Assembly: GCA_022478985.1 (NCBI GenBank)
Contig: JAKSZP010009286.1
Coordinates: 147,627 to 211,626, forward strand
Direction: 5' to 3'
DNA from: Massospora cicadina
Taxonomy: Eukaryota; Entomophthoromycota; Entomophthoromycetes; Entomophthorales; Entomophthoraceae
Length of the DNA stretch: 64,000 nt
Position numbers and translations under genes: made by a program. Below the pieces are notes generated by a model, which saw only the letters and a program-made list of their open reading frames with translations, had not been told where the DNA came from and made no database searches. How positions within the stretch are numbered: the stretch's first letter is position 1; each line of letters starts with the position of its first letter. Positions 55,431-64,000 of the stretch are shown here, in pieces.

Positions 55431-56179
55431 ATCTGGGGCGGGTAAATCCACAAGGAGATTGTCAATCACATGATCATTGTTGGCAGGTGGAGCCCACCTT
55501 ACCTGGTTATTCAATGGAAAAACGTTTAAAATTCATAGAATTGACTGTTTTATGACGTCAGACCAAGGTAGGGCCTGGAACTGATCATAAAATTGATATA
55601 TTTAGGTCACTTGAGGACTTTTTGCTCGACTTGATGCATAGAGCTCATAGAAGGGCTGTAAAATGGATGAAGCGGGTTGCAAGCTTTCAGAAGAAACTCT
55701 GAACCTTCTATCAACTTTAAAAATTTCAGTCTTTTTCCTAGAAACTATAAATACTCAGTTAACTGTAATAGGTGAAAGGTGACGCAGCAAGTTACTGGTG
55801 TAAGAGGGCAAACAAGGGCGGATTATATAAAAAATGATAAAAATTTAAGAAGACATAGAAGCTAGCACCCACTTTTATAATAATAATTTTGGATTTGGGT
55901 CTTAAAAATTACAGCAGGGCCTATAAGGTTCCAAACCATGAGGGGCATATATAAAAGTCATGAGCCCATTCTCAATGGTAAAAAAAGAAACGCCAAGCTG
56001 TGAATTACCCAAAACGAATGATAGAGCTGTGGTGAGAAACACAGAGAACGTGACAACCAGCTAATGCATCCCCTTAACGCTAAGGGAAAGTTCTGCATGT
56101 AAAAAATCCTTGCAAGTTTGATAAAAGGGTTGGTTTTATACAGTGAGAAAAATGTCTATGACTCTCCATGTAACAACAT
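55431..56179 (+). other. Unassigned AT-rich sequence
   Basis: No open frame of note, no motif and no internal repeat recognised. Confidence 0.4.
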
Positions 56180-56400
56180 TAAAAAGAATTAAAGAAATCA
56201 GCACTTGTGCAGGTTCAACACCTTCATATTTTATATATTTAAACCAGAATACTTTCATAAGGAGGTAAACCAAAAGAGCAACAAAAAGTATCATATAGTT
56301 GAAAAAAGTAATAAAAGTTATATGAAAATAGGGAAAACGACCAACAAAAATTGGTCAAACAAACATAGCTACAAATTGTCAGACATCCAATGAGCTAAGG
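56180..56400 (+). repeat. Dispersed repeat shared with 24970-25081 and 27036-27140
   Basis: The sequence from ATTAAAAAGAATTAAAG through GGTTCAACACCTTCA, CAGAATACTTTCATAAGG and AAAATTGGTCAAACAAAC matches the two flanks of ORF1-only copy B in order. It is the empty-site form of that locus. A short open frame (56205-56393) is Lys/Asn-rich and not convincing. Confidence 0.6.
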
Positions 56401-56909
56401 AAAGACTTAGCTTCCATTGGGATACTCCAATACCCATGATAGTATTCATAGTCCACACAGAATTGCTGATCTTATTATTCTTTAGTAGGATCTGCAGGGG
56501 GATAGGTGCAGGAAATACTGATCAAAAAGCATCAGTCTCATTACAACCACTAAACTGGGTGCAGAAAATAATCTAGACCATGCTTCTTGCACTTAGGGGA
56601 GGATGGTTGGGTTGAATGGAGGCAGATGGTTAGACCATTTAGGGTTTATTTTAAAATTATGGCCAGGATATTCCTGGGCTTGAACTTGGTAGTTGATGAG
56701 ATGCAACTATGTTGTTGGTTTCGGATTTGTTGGCATTTTCAATAATACAATCCGCTAAATTTTTTGCTACTTTCATATTGATTATAACATATTGAATTAT
56801 ACAATTAAGTGTTTATTTCAGGGCGATTATAAATGTATAAGTTTTCTTCAACAAATAGTACTTGTAAAACTTCCTGGGGTTAATTCCAGGGACTTTTTCT
56901 GATAAGGTA
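56401..56909 (+). other. Unassigned sequence
   Basis: No coding signal or repeat recognised before the Gypsy-F LTR. Confidence 0.35.
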
Positions 56910-57667
56910 TGTTAATGCAGAAAACACCAGAGAGGCGTCCACTGCAATTAAAGAGATCAATGAGCGCAGAACCTCCAGAGGTTTTGGTGGCTTCTTTGGA
57001 GAGACCAGAATCTTTAAAGGTTTTTAATATTTTAAAAAAATCTGTAGTGGAATCAACTCTTTATTACAGATAAAACAATATACCGCAGCGCACTACTACC
57101 AACAGAGTGCTGGGCTTTTATACTTTCAGGGAAATGAAGAGAGGATCCAGAGAACATTTATGACAACTGGATGAGCGCATGGTCTTAATAACGCTAATAC
57201 TTTGTGAAAGAGAGTGGCTTGGAAATTGTTGAAAAGGCTTTTTTGCAGATTATTCAGGCATTTTTTGTCAGTCAATACTGGCGCCAGCATCTAGCGTTGT
57301 CCTTAGCATTTTTGTTGTTTACAAAAAGATTTAATTAGGCATTCAAAGATTTCTCCAATTTCAAATTCAATAATTTTATCCCTCCCAGGGATTCACTTTT
57401 GATATTCTAATTCTCATGCGGATTTATTTACAAACATTTTTTAAATTCCTTCAAATACACTTTTTATAATCAAAAATATTAAATAAATTGGTTTTTCAAT
57501 TTGGGGTTAGGTAAAACTTAATCTGTAGGAGTGGTGAACTCAAAGCCTTCATCTGGAGTGTGACCTAAGTTCATTGTCTTTACCAGTTATTCGTGGGGCC
57601 CTTTTTTCCCTTAATCAGAAAATTTATTTCCTGGTCCAATTTAATGGCCACGGTGGGGACCCTTACA
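56910..57667 (-). repeat. 3' LTR of Gypsy-F
   Basis: On the minus strand GGAAAGGGTAA (57668-57678) is the purine tract, followed by TGTAAGGGTCCCC, the LTR start; an end ...GCATTAACA fits at 56910. A TATA-like GTATAAAAG lies at about 57116-57124 on the same strand. No partner LTR is in the window, so boundaries rest on TG...CA and context. Confidence 0.6.
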
Positions 57668-57680
57668 TTACCCTTTCCTA

Positions 57681-58990
57681 GATAGAAAGGGTCTAATCCC
57701 ATTTTAAGCGCTTTTAACAAAGCGTGGTTCTAGTGCAGCAATGGAAGTTTATACCTGCAATAATTATGAGATTGACATTGGAAGGCGCAGTTTTGTCATA
57801 TTTTTTAAAATGGAAATCCTCAATCAATTTTTGGCATTTGGTACAGTCTCAGACAGTGATCAAACTGTTCTCATAGGCAGATACCCTTTCCATGCCACCA
57901 GGTATTGGATTCCTAACCTAACTCTCCAGAAGTTTAAGACCTCTTCAACCTCAAATTCTGGATCTCCTTTATCAGTACTGGTTCAGCCTCAACTATCATT
58001 TCCCTTTTGAAGGAGACAGCATTGATGCGTGGAAGGTCATGTGGGTTTTCTAATGAGGGGGGAGCTCAATGTGGAAGTATCCACAAGGCAGAAACTTCTG
58101 ATGGATAATGGTCTATCTCTTTTGCACGCTTACTTTCAGCATGGTACTTTGAGTTGGAGATATTTCATATACACCATCATGAGGTTGCCAACCTAATAGT
58201 TTGGGGCTGCACGGGGTTTTAGTCAGCAAATCGCTTGGCAGCCTTGGCGGCTTTCACCAGCTGCTTCTGCATTTGCTGGTGTATCTTTTTGGATGTGCGC
58301 CGTGAAGCTGTCTGCATTTGTGAAGTTGGAGAATGTCTGAGGGCCAATCATAATTGTGGGGTTATATTCCAAGTTAGTGTACATCAGTGACATCCCGTTG
58401 ATGCATAGAGGGAGTTATTATATGCAATCTGGGCTAGTAAGAGGTCATCTGCGCAAATTTCCTGGGAGGCGGTATCTTAGAAGTGATTCAGCATTTAATT
58501 GACTGGTTGGTCCTCTCCATTTGTCCATTGGATTGTGGATGGTATGCAGACAACCTGCACGGTTTGATTAAACAACTCACATAGGGCGTCCAATAACTGA
58601 GAGGTGAACTGGGAACCTCTGTCACTTTCACTTCTTGTAGCACTACAATCGTTGTAGAATTATGGGACACAAACAGCTGATCCATGTCCTCAGCCGTGGT
58701 TGTCTTCAGACATGTGGGAAATATGACAAATTTCATAGATTGATCTACAACTACCATAATCATGTCAAAACCCTGAAAGAATAGTGGTCTATTTTGAAGT
58801 TAACCAATACCAACGTCCTGGGCCCTGCCGCATCTTTAATTGGGCGCAAGAGTCCTTTCCTGACTGTCCTGTCCAGTTTTGATTGCGCACAGACAAGGCA
58901 GCATTCTACCCAAACAGGCACATCCTTCATTAGCCCGTTCAAATCATATGCTTGTTTTACCAAGTCAATGCATTTTATATACTGGAGTTC
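57681..58990 (-). pseudogene. Gypsy-F integrase and chromodomain
   Basis: Minus strand: zinc region KDVPVWVECCLVCAQSKLDR (about 58920-58870), a KDAAGPRTLVLVNFKIDHYS block (first Asp lost), DQSMKFVIFPTCLKTTTAED (58745), then after a shift a second-Asp block and CRLSAYHPQSNGQMERTNQS with catalytic Glu (58565-58505). IN C-terminal pieces lie at 58150-58400, and a chromodomain EFEVEEVLNFWRVRLGIQYL, VAWKGYLPM near 57960-57870. Sequence upstream (RT) is absent to the right. Confidence 0.75.
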
Positions 58991-59035
58991 TAACGGTCAG
59001 AAGGTTGTGCCTGTTTGGGTAGAATGCTCCCTTAT
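58892..59035. repeat. Short inverted repeat made of integrase zinc-finger sequence
   Basis: 58892-58922 and 59005-59035 are inverted copies (core CATTCTACCCAAACAGGCAC against GTGCCTGTTTGGGTAGAATG) about 85 bp apart. The first is Gypsy-F minus-strand coding; the second is the same piece on the plus strand, abutting the 59036 element. Confidence 0.75.
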
Positions 59036-59706
59036 TGTAACAATCGAAAACATCCCAGTTTTTGATCACCATCTTGCCTTGGCGATGGGCGCCAAATGTT
59101 TATCTAATATGAGGTTCCCTCGAGGTAAGTGCTTTGATTCGTCATATTTGCCAATTCAACATTGGATTTTAGAAATTTAAGAAACAAGAAAAGATGACAC
59201 AGGTAAGCGAGGATCTGACCCCAAAATTAGCCTTGTTTTATTTACAATCAAAAATTAACTCAAGGGCAAATTCAATCCTGATGACTTAGAGCACCACAAA
59301 CGAGATATAAAAAACCTGGGTATTTGGCAGAATCTAGGTTCTTGATGCTAAATCCCATTATTTTGTTATGGATACAAATATTTATCTCTTCGCGGGATAC
59401 CAGGTAAGACAAGGCAAGGGCAGCTCCAAGGCCACTAGAGAACCCCATGCGAGAGCAGGAAATGAGGAAAAATTCTGAACTGAGTTCAGAATCTCGCGGG
59501 CTCAACCTTTTAAGGTCACCCTTCCAGGGAGCCCCTCCTGCACTGTTCTTTAGGCCCCTAAGAGCCTAAGAATAGTGCGGGAGGGGCACAGCCCAGTGCT
59601 GGACCCCGCATAAACCTCAAAAAACCTCAAAAAGTGTTTTGACTTGAGATTTGGAAATCTGAATCTCAAGTCAAAATTTAATGATCGGTTTAACCTGACC
59701 ATTACA
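59036..59706 (-). repeat. Terminal repeat, left copy
   Basis: Aligns with 60109-60780 throughout (AACATCCCAGTTTT, GTGCTGGACCCCGCATAAAC and other long blocks). Contains a strong hairpin at 59531-59587 and a second at 59639-59675. Confidence 0.85.
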
Positions 59707-60108
59707 TCACCCCCTAAGAAGGAGCCCCCCACAAGAGGGTGCCCCATAGCAGGAGGCAGCCACCATGAGGGCTTCCTCAGTAACGTGGAGCCCAAACTGG
59801 ACTGCAAAACCAGTCCACCCAGAGAGGAAACCCGCCCAACGCGTGGCTGGGCAGTTATCCCCCAAAGTGGGCTGACTGTGGGGTTTGGGCCCTGCTGAGC
59901 CAGGTCCCTCGGTGCCAGCCAGATCCCTGGTGAGAAGGAAGCCCCACCAGGATTTTGGACTAACAATCGCTTCAGGTCCAGGGTTGGCCATCAGTCACTG
60001 GCTCCCCCAGTGCTGGTTACTCAACAACTGGGACCTAATGCAACCACTTAGGTTGGGCCAAACTGGGGATCTGGTGGCGTGCTGATCAGCACAGAGAGTT
60101 CAGAATAA

Positions 60109-60780
60109 TGTAATGATTGAAAACATCCCAGTTTTGAATCACCATCTTGCCTTAGCAATGGGTGCCAAATGTTTATCTAATATGAGGTTCCCTCAGGGTA
60201 AGAACTTTGATTCATCATATCTGCCATATCAACATTGGATTTTTGGAAAATTTGAAAATCGAGAAAAGATGACCCAGGTAAGCAAGGATTTGACCCCAAA
60301 ATTAACCTTGTTTTATTTGTTATTGAAAATAAACTCATGGGCAAATTCAATCCCGATGACTTAGAGCACCACAAACAAGACATATAAAACCAGGGTATTT
60401 GGCAGAATCTAGGTTCTTAACACCAAATCCCATTATTTTGTTTAGGATACAAATATTTATCTCTTCGCGGAATACCAGGTAAGACAAGGCAAGGGCAGTT
60501 CCAAGGCCACCAGAGAACCCCATGCGAGAGCAAGAAATGAGGAAAAATTCTGAAGTGAGTTCAGAATCACATGGGCTTGACCTTTTAAGGTCGCCCTTCT
60601 GGGGAGCCCCTCCTGCACTGTTCTTTAGGCCCCTAAGAGCCTAAGGATAGTGTGGGAGGGGCACAGCCCTGTGCTGGACCCCGCATAAACCTCAAAAACC
60701 TCAAAAATTGTTTCAACTCGAGATTCAGATTTCCAAATCTTGAGTCAAAATGTAATAATCAGTTTATCCTGACTGTTACA
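60109..60780 (-). repeat. Terminal repeat, right copy
   Basis: Partner of 59036-59706. Its large hairpin is at 60606-60662; the small one at 60713-60750 carries its loop in the opposite orientation. Confidence 0.85.
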
Positions 60781-61879
60781 GCACCAGGGTATACTTCACT
60801 GGGGTGGTATGAGGTAAGGAGCTGTGCTCCTTTGTAGCTTCAGCAGATTTAGGTCATGGTAATATTACTTTTGATTTTTAGCAAAGGATTATGAGGATCT
60901 GACAAAATTTAAATCAGATTCTGAAGCAACTGTAACGTGATCAGGGCATGAACTGACAATGGGATCAATTGAGGTGAGTGAATTCTGTCAGGATAAATTG
61001 CCAATTTTTAGCACTCAAGATACTAATGTTCAAGAGAACCTGGCTAGCAATACTAAGCTCAGGATGATTGAGTCCCTGATTATGAGAATGGGTGGCAGGA
61101 ATCCCTGCAGTAGCCAAGGGTTTTGGCAGGCCTGAAGGGAGCATATTCCCAGTGCCGGGGGCCTTTCCTGAGACAGAAGTTTTTTGGAGGAGGGTTTGTC
61201 CACCAGTACCTTAGCTTTGCCAAGGACTTTCCAGTTGGTGGGAAACACAGATTCCACTGGAGCAGCCGCCTGACGCACCTGTGGCATAGATACCACTATG
61301 TGGTCATGAGCCCCCACATTTACATTTGAATAAGTCTGCATGCAGACTTATTCAAAGATAGTCGCCAAGTTAGTAGGTTGCTCTTGGGCATCATCACCAA
61401 CATTTTTACTAAAAAAGCGGTGGATACACCCCCGCCAGTTGGTTGAACCATATGGCGGAGTAGGTATTTTATAAATAATACTAGGCACTGTATGCTGACA
61501 ATTCTATGAGCTTAGCTCAGTTGGGGTGGGATTCCCAGTTGTAAGTGGTGCTGCTGAAAGTCGTGAGGATTGCATCACTAAGGGCAATATGCACAAACTA
61601 ATTTTGCTTACTAACCTACTTACTTACCAGGTCACTTTCTTTGAAAATGAGGTTAACTTGTGAGAGAAGTATCCCCTGATAGGCTAACCACCCTTAATAA
61701 CTTTAAAAGATGAAGCAGTAGCAGGACCCACCCCTCATGACCACACAATTCTTTCTTTTTCAACTCCATATCATTAGTTAAATAATGATATGAGGGGATG
61801 GAAGAAATTATGTTCATCCTAGCTAAAACAAGTTTTGAACCTGTTATGACATTTTTACCCCAACTTAGTCTAATCACCT
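60781..61879 (+). other. Unassigned sequence
   Basis: One minus-strand frame (61341-61030, 103 codons, no recognised motif) and a plus-strand shadow of it. No Gypsy or LINE block. A perfect palindrome is inside (listed separately). Confidence 0.35.
61325..61356. repeat. Perfect 32-bp palindrome
   Basis: TTTGAATAAGTCTGCA (61325-61340) is followed with no spacer by its exact reverse complement (61341-61356). It lies 5' of nothing recognised. Confidence 0.95.
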
Positions 61880-61998
61880 TTAACCCTTTTAGTGCTGAGT
61901 GAAAAACGGGTGCCTATGCGAAGATAACTGGACGAATTTGATAATTTATGAAGGTTTAGGAAAAAGCTCATAAAAACCAAACTAAGAATGATGTTTAA

Positions 61999-62088
61999 TC
62001 CTTTTAGTGCTGGATGACAATATATCATCATTGGCACTTCTCACAAGTGTAGCAAATGACAATATATTATTGTCTGGCACTAAAAGGT
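61999..62088. mobile_element. 90-bp foldback element with TTAA duplications (piggyBac-type MITE candidate)
   Basis: TTAA at 61995-61998 and 62089-62092 flank a 90-bp sequence whose ends are inverted repeats (TCCTTTTAGTGCTGGA left; reverse complement of right ACCTTTTAGTGCCAGA). TTAA target duplication with CCYTTT-type ends is the piggyBac pattern. A third similar end, TTAA then CCCTTTTAGTGCTGAG, lies at 61880-61899, so a larger or neighbouring element may be involved. Confidence 0.6.
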
Positions 62089-62092
62089 TTAA

Positions 62093-62551
62093 CATTCACA
62101 TTTAGTTTTTAATAAATTTTAAAAAAGGTATGTTTTTAACAATAAAAAATAAACCCCATATTGAAGCATAGACTTGGAAGATTATATATAGATCTATATG
62201 TATAGGTTGTCACATATGAACATCTGTATTATTACTGATATATTTTTAACTTATTTAAATAAAACATTAGTTACAGTGATAAAGTAAATTAAAAGTGGAT
62301 GCAATGGGCTGATAAACAAAAGTTATAATGAAATCAAACATGTTAAACAACAATCAATCAGAAAAGAAATTTTCTATTATGTCTTAAATCTCCTCATAAT
62401 TTAAGGATTTTAAAGCAACTATTTAAAGTTGAATTATCTGTTCCAATATTTAGTTTGATTATGGATCACTTTTATAAGAGGGTTAACTAGTTTAAAAATA
62501 TATTTAAGTAATGCTGTCATGAAGGCTCAGGAATCATGAGTTGATTATGAC
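62093..62551 (+). other. Unassigned AT-rich sequence
   Basis: No coding signal; lies between the foldback element and the Gypsy-G LTR. Confidence 0.4.
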
Positions 62552-63270
62552 TGTTGGAATTTAGGCTTTTGTTTATGCTTGCAGGTGCGTTTTTTCACCT
62601 AAATCCAACAATTGATTTCAGGATAAGTTGGTTCTTAACTGCGGGATAAAAAATAGGGGATTAATGACCACTTTATTTATTAAAAATATAAAAACCTCAA
62701 CTAAGATAAAAGATTATTTTTATAGGTTTTAATAGTTTCAATAAGAGGGTCAAGAAGTTAACCCTCATAATAAGTTGATGCTAATATTTAAGTGTCAAGG
62801 CTTGAAGTTCAGATTGCTTAGTAACGTCCAAATTAGGGAATATTGGGATTTGACCTATAAGATTTGTCAAGGCTTGCCTCACTTCAGTGAGGGCAGATGG
62901 GTAAGTGACAGTCAAGAAGATGAACCTGTGAGGCAGGGATTTTATAAATTAGACCAATCAGAAGACTGGAAAATATTTTCAACTTGCTGAACCCCTTCTG
63001 ACCCTATAAAAGGAGCCAGTCTCTGCGAGGTAGATTGTACTAAATTAGATGTGGCCTGGGGAGAAGCCTACAATGGACTCCCCTGAATTCGCTGCGTAGT
63101 CAGCATAATTTAACTACTAAAACTCGTGGTATTTGCCCAAGAAGTACTAGTAAAAGTGCTACCCCAATTAGAGGGGTTCCACTAGGAATTAACCAGGGTC
63201 TTTTGGTCAATCTTTTCATTTGCCTTCAAACCACTTTTTTATATATTGGACTTGTAATTGTCCAACTTCA
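62552..63270 (-). repeat. 3' LTR of Gypsy-G
   Basis: On the minus strand CTTTTGAAGGGGG (63271-63283) is the purine tract, followed by TGAAGTTGGACAATTAC; the end ...AATTCCAACA is at 62552. Related to the fragment at 4020-4623. A TATAAAAGG on the plus strand near 63005 is antisense to this orientation. Confidence 0.6.
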
Positions 63271-64000
63271 CCCCCTTCAAAAGTGTTTGGGGAGAATAAG
63301 ACCACAAGAATTAGCCATGAACTCATTTAATAATAACTCCTTTAGCAAGAGATTTGCGGGGTACTCCTCCCCTCGCTTGTAAGTGACTACAAAAGGTCCA
63401 TCCCAAATAGACCTGAGTTTCTCCCTTCTAGATGTGATACAGCTGTGGTATTAAAGCACCAAGTCAGATACTTGGAAGGAAGAGGGGGCCAGTGCTTATA
63501 AGTGGCTTGACCCTCTTTTGTGACAGTTTTGGCAAATTAGTCATAACATCTGATTGTAACTGAATGATATGCCGGGAAAATTCTTCATGGCTTGCTCAGG
63601 GTCAGTCCTATCAGTGAAAATGTCTTTGGCTAATAATGCTGGAACCTCAGTTTCCCATCCATACAACAAGCGGAATGGAAACATTTTAAGGATCTTGTGG
63701 TAACTGATATGATATGCCATTTGGGCACTTGGTAAGTACTGATCCCAGTGAAGGGGGTCTGAAGTGGCCAATATTTTGTAATATAGAGACCAGGGTCCCA
63801 TTTTAATTTTCCACAGTACCATTGGTTGAGAGGTTTTAGGGGGCAGAAAAGAGCTTTTGCATGCCCATAAAAGTAGCTAGGATCCTCAACACTCAGGAGG
63901 TGAAGTTTTACCATTATCATAGAGCAAAACTTGGGGGAAACCATGTTGAGCGAAGATATACTGATGGAAGAAAGTGACAGTTGCTTTGGCCGTCTGAGTG
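63271..64000 (-). pseudogene. Gypsy-G integrase, C-terminal half, cut by window edge
   Basis: Minus-strand frames show LHWDQYLPSAQMAYHISYHK and MFPFRLLYGWETEVPALLAK (63760-63620), the region after the catalytic Glu in Gypsy integrases; the upstream frame 63944-63630 holds a decayed VSPKFCSMIMVKLHLLS block where the second Asp region should be. Downstream to 63284 is the C-terminal barrel with no chromodomain recognised. The rest is right of the window. Confidence 0.65.

Larger units (their letters stand above)
59036..60780 (-). mobile_element. Non-coding LTR-type element (TRIM/LARD-like)
   Basis: Direct repeats 59036-59706 (671 bp) and 60109-60780 (672 bp), both TGTAA...TTACA, flank only 402 bp of GC-rich sequence with no protein motif. 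On the minus strand TTAGGGGGTGA directly precedes the 59706 end, like a polypurine tract, so that orientation is preferred. The 5-bp flanks (CTTAT, GCACC) do not match. A small non-autonomous LTR element that would depend on another element's enzymes is the best reading; a segmental duplication is the alternative. Confidence 0.65.

Noticed and set aside
56205..56393. Lys/Asn-rich 62-codon frame
   Set aside because: It lies within a dispersed repeat shared with 25 and 27 kb, where the frame is not conserved.
61503..61580. tRNA-like A box (TAGCTCAGTTGG) suggesting a tRNA or tRNA-derived SINE
   Set aside because: The A box is good, but the expected B box is poor (GGATTGCATC), spacing is long and no cloverleaf forms. 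One chance match to the A-box consensus is expected in a window of this size.
63005..63012. TATAAAAG as promoter of the Gypsy-G LTR
   Set aside because: It is on the plus strand, but integrase frame and purine tract put the element on the minus strand.
30300..64000. Repeat-induced point mutation (RIP) as the main decay process
   Set aside because: Many breaks are indels, and the substitutions I could place between LTR pairs favour CpG sites over the CpA context expected for RIP. Not excluded without counting.
1..64000. CRISPR arrays, bacterial operons, phage genes, antiviral systems
   Set aside because: No regular short repeats with spacers, no ribosome-binding-site-led gene series and no matching protein families were seen; the content is eukaryotic retroelements.

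Overview
This is a stretch of eukaryotic genome made almost entirely of dead and nested retrotransposons. I find no host gene, no rRNA or tRNA gene I would defend, and no CRISPR or bacterial feature. The transposons are Ty3/Gypsy LTR elements, some with an integrase chromodomain, and non-LTR (LINE) elements with a zinc-knuckle ORF1 and an APE-type endonuclease plus reverse transcriptase ORF2. Chromodomain Gypsy elements together with LINEs of this layout suggest a large repeat-rich fungal genome. That is inference from protein style; I cannot name a species. Family names used here (Gypsy-A to -G, LINE-1 to -3, ORF1-only A to D) are local labels only.

Layout. 1-1340: end of a chromodomain Gypsy and its LTR. 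1346-24710: LINE-3, split by a three-deep nest: Gypsy-A (2089-21142, target duplication CACAT) contains Gypsy-B (7105-18871), which contains Gypsy-C (8163-14089, target duplication ATTTC). 25082-27035: ORF1-only copy B. 27181-31400: minus-strand Gypsy-D with a truncated ORF1-only copy (D) inside. 32476-39680: ORF1-only copy A, split by LINE-2 (32986-38249) with perfect 16-bp target duplications at both levels. 40066-52333: Gypsy-E (target duplication TACCC), whose 5' LTR is split by full-length LINE-1 (41181-47249, perfect 16-bp duplication) and a 47-bp LINE end. 52612-54530: ORF1-only copy C. 54531-58990: degenerate sequence, a three-unit tandem repeat and minus-strand Gypsy-F. 59036-60780: non-coding element with two 671-672 bp terminal repeats. 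60781-62551: unassigned sequence with a perfect palindrome and a TTAA-flanked foldback element. 62552-64000: LTR and integrase of minus-strand Gypsy-G.

How the parts relate. Two Gypsy lineages are visible. Gypsy-A and -B share an RT motif MPQGLCNAP, lack a chromodomain and carry a dUTPase-like domain between protease and RT. Gypsy-C and -D use MPFGLKNAP; C, D, E and F carry a chromodomain and show no dUTPase. The most interesting group is a family of about 1.92-kb elements that keep LINE-like 5' and 3' ends, 16-bp target duplications and an ORF1-like zinc-finger protein but have no reverse transcriptase. Their last 35 nt resemble the last 35 nt of LINE-2, as expected for parasites mobilised by a LINE's enzyme. 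Decay is by frameshifts and by CpG-type transitions that also hit catalytic codons.
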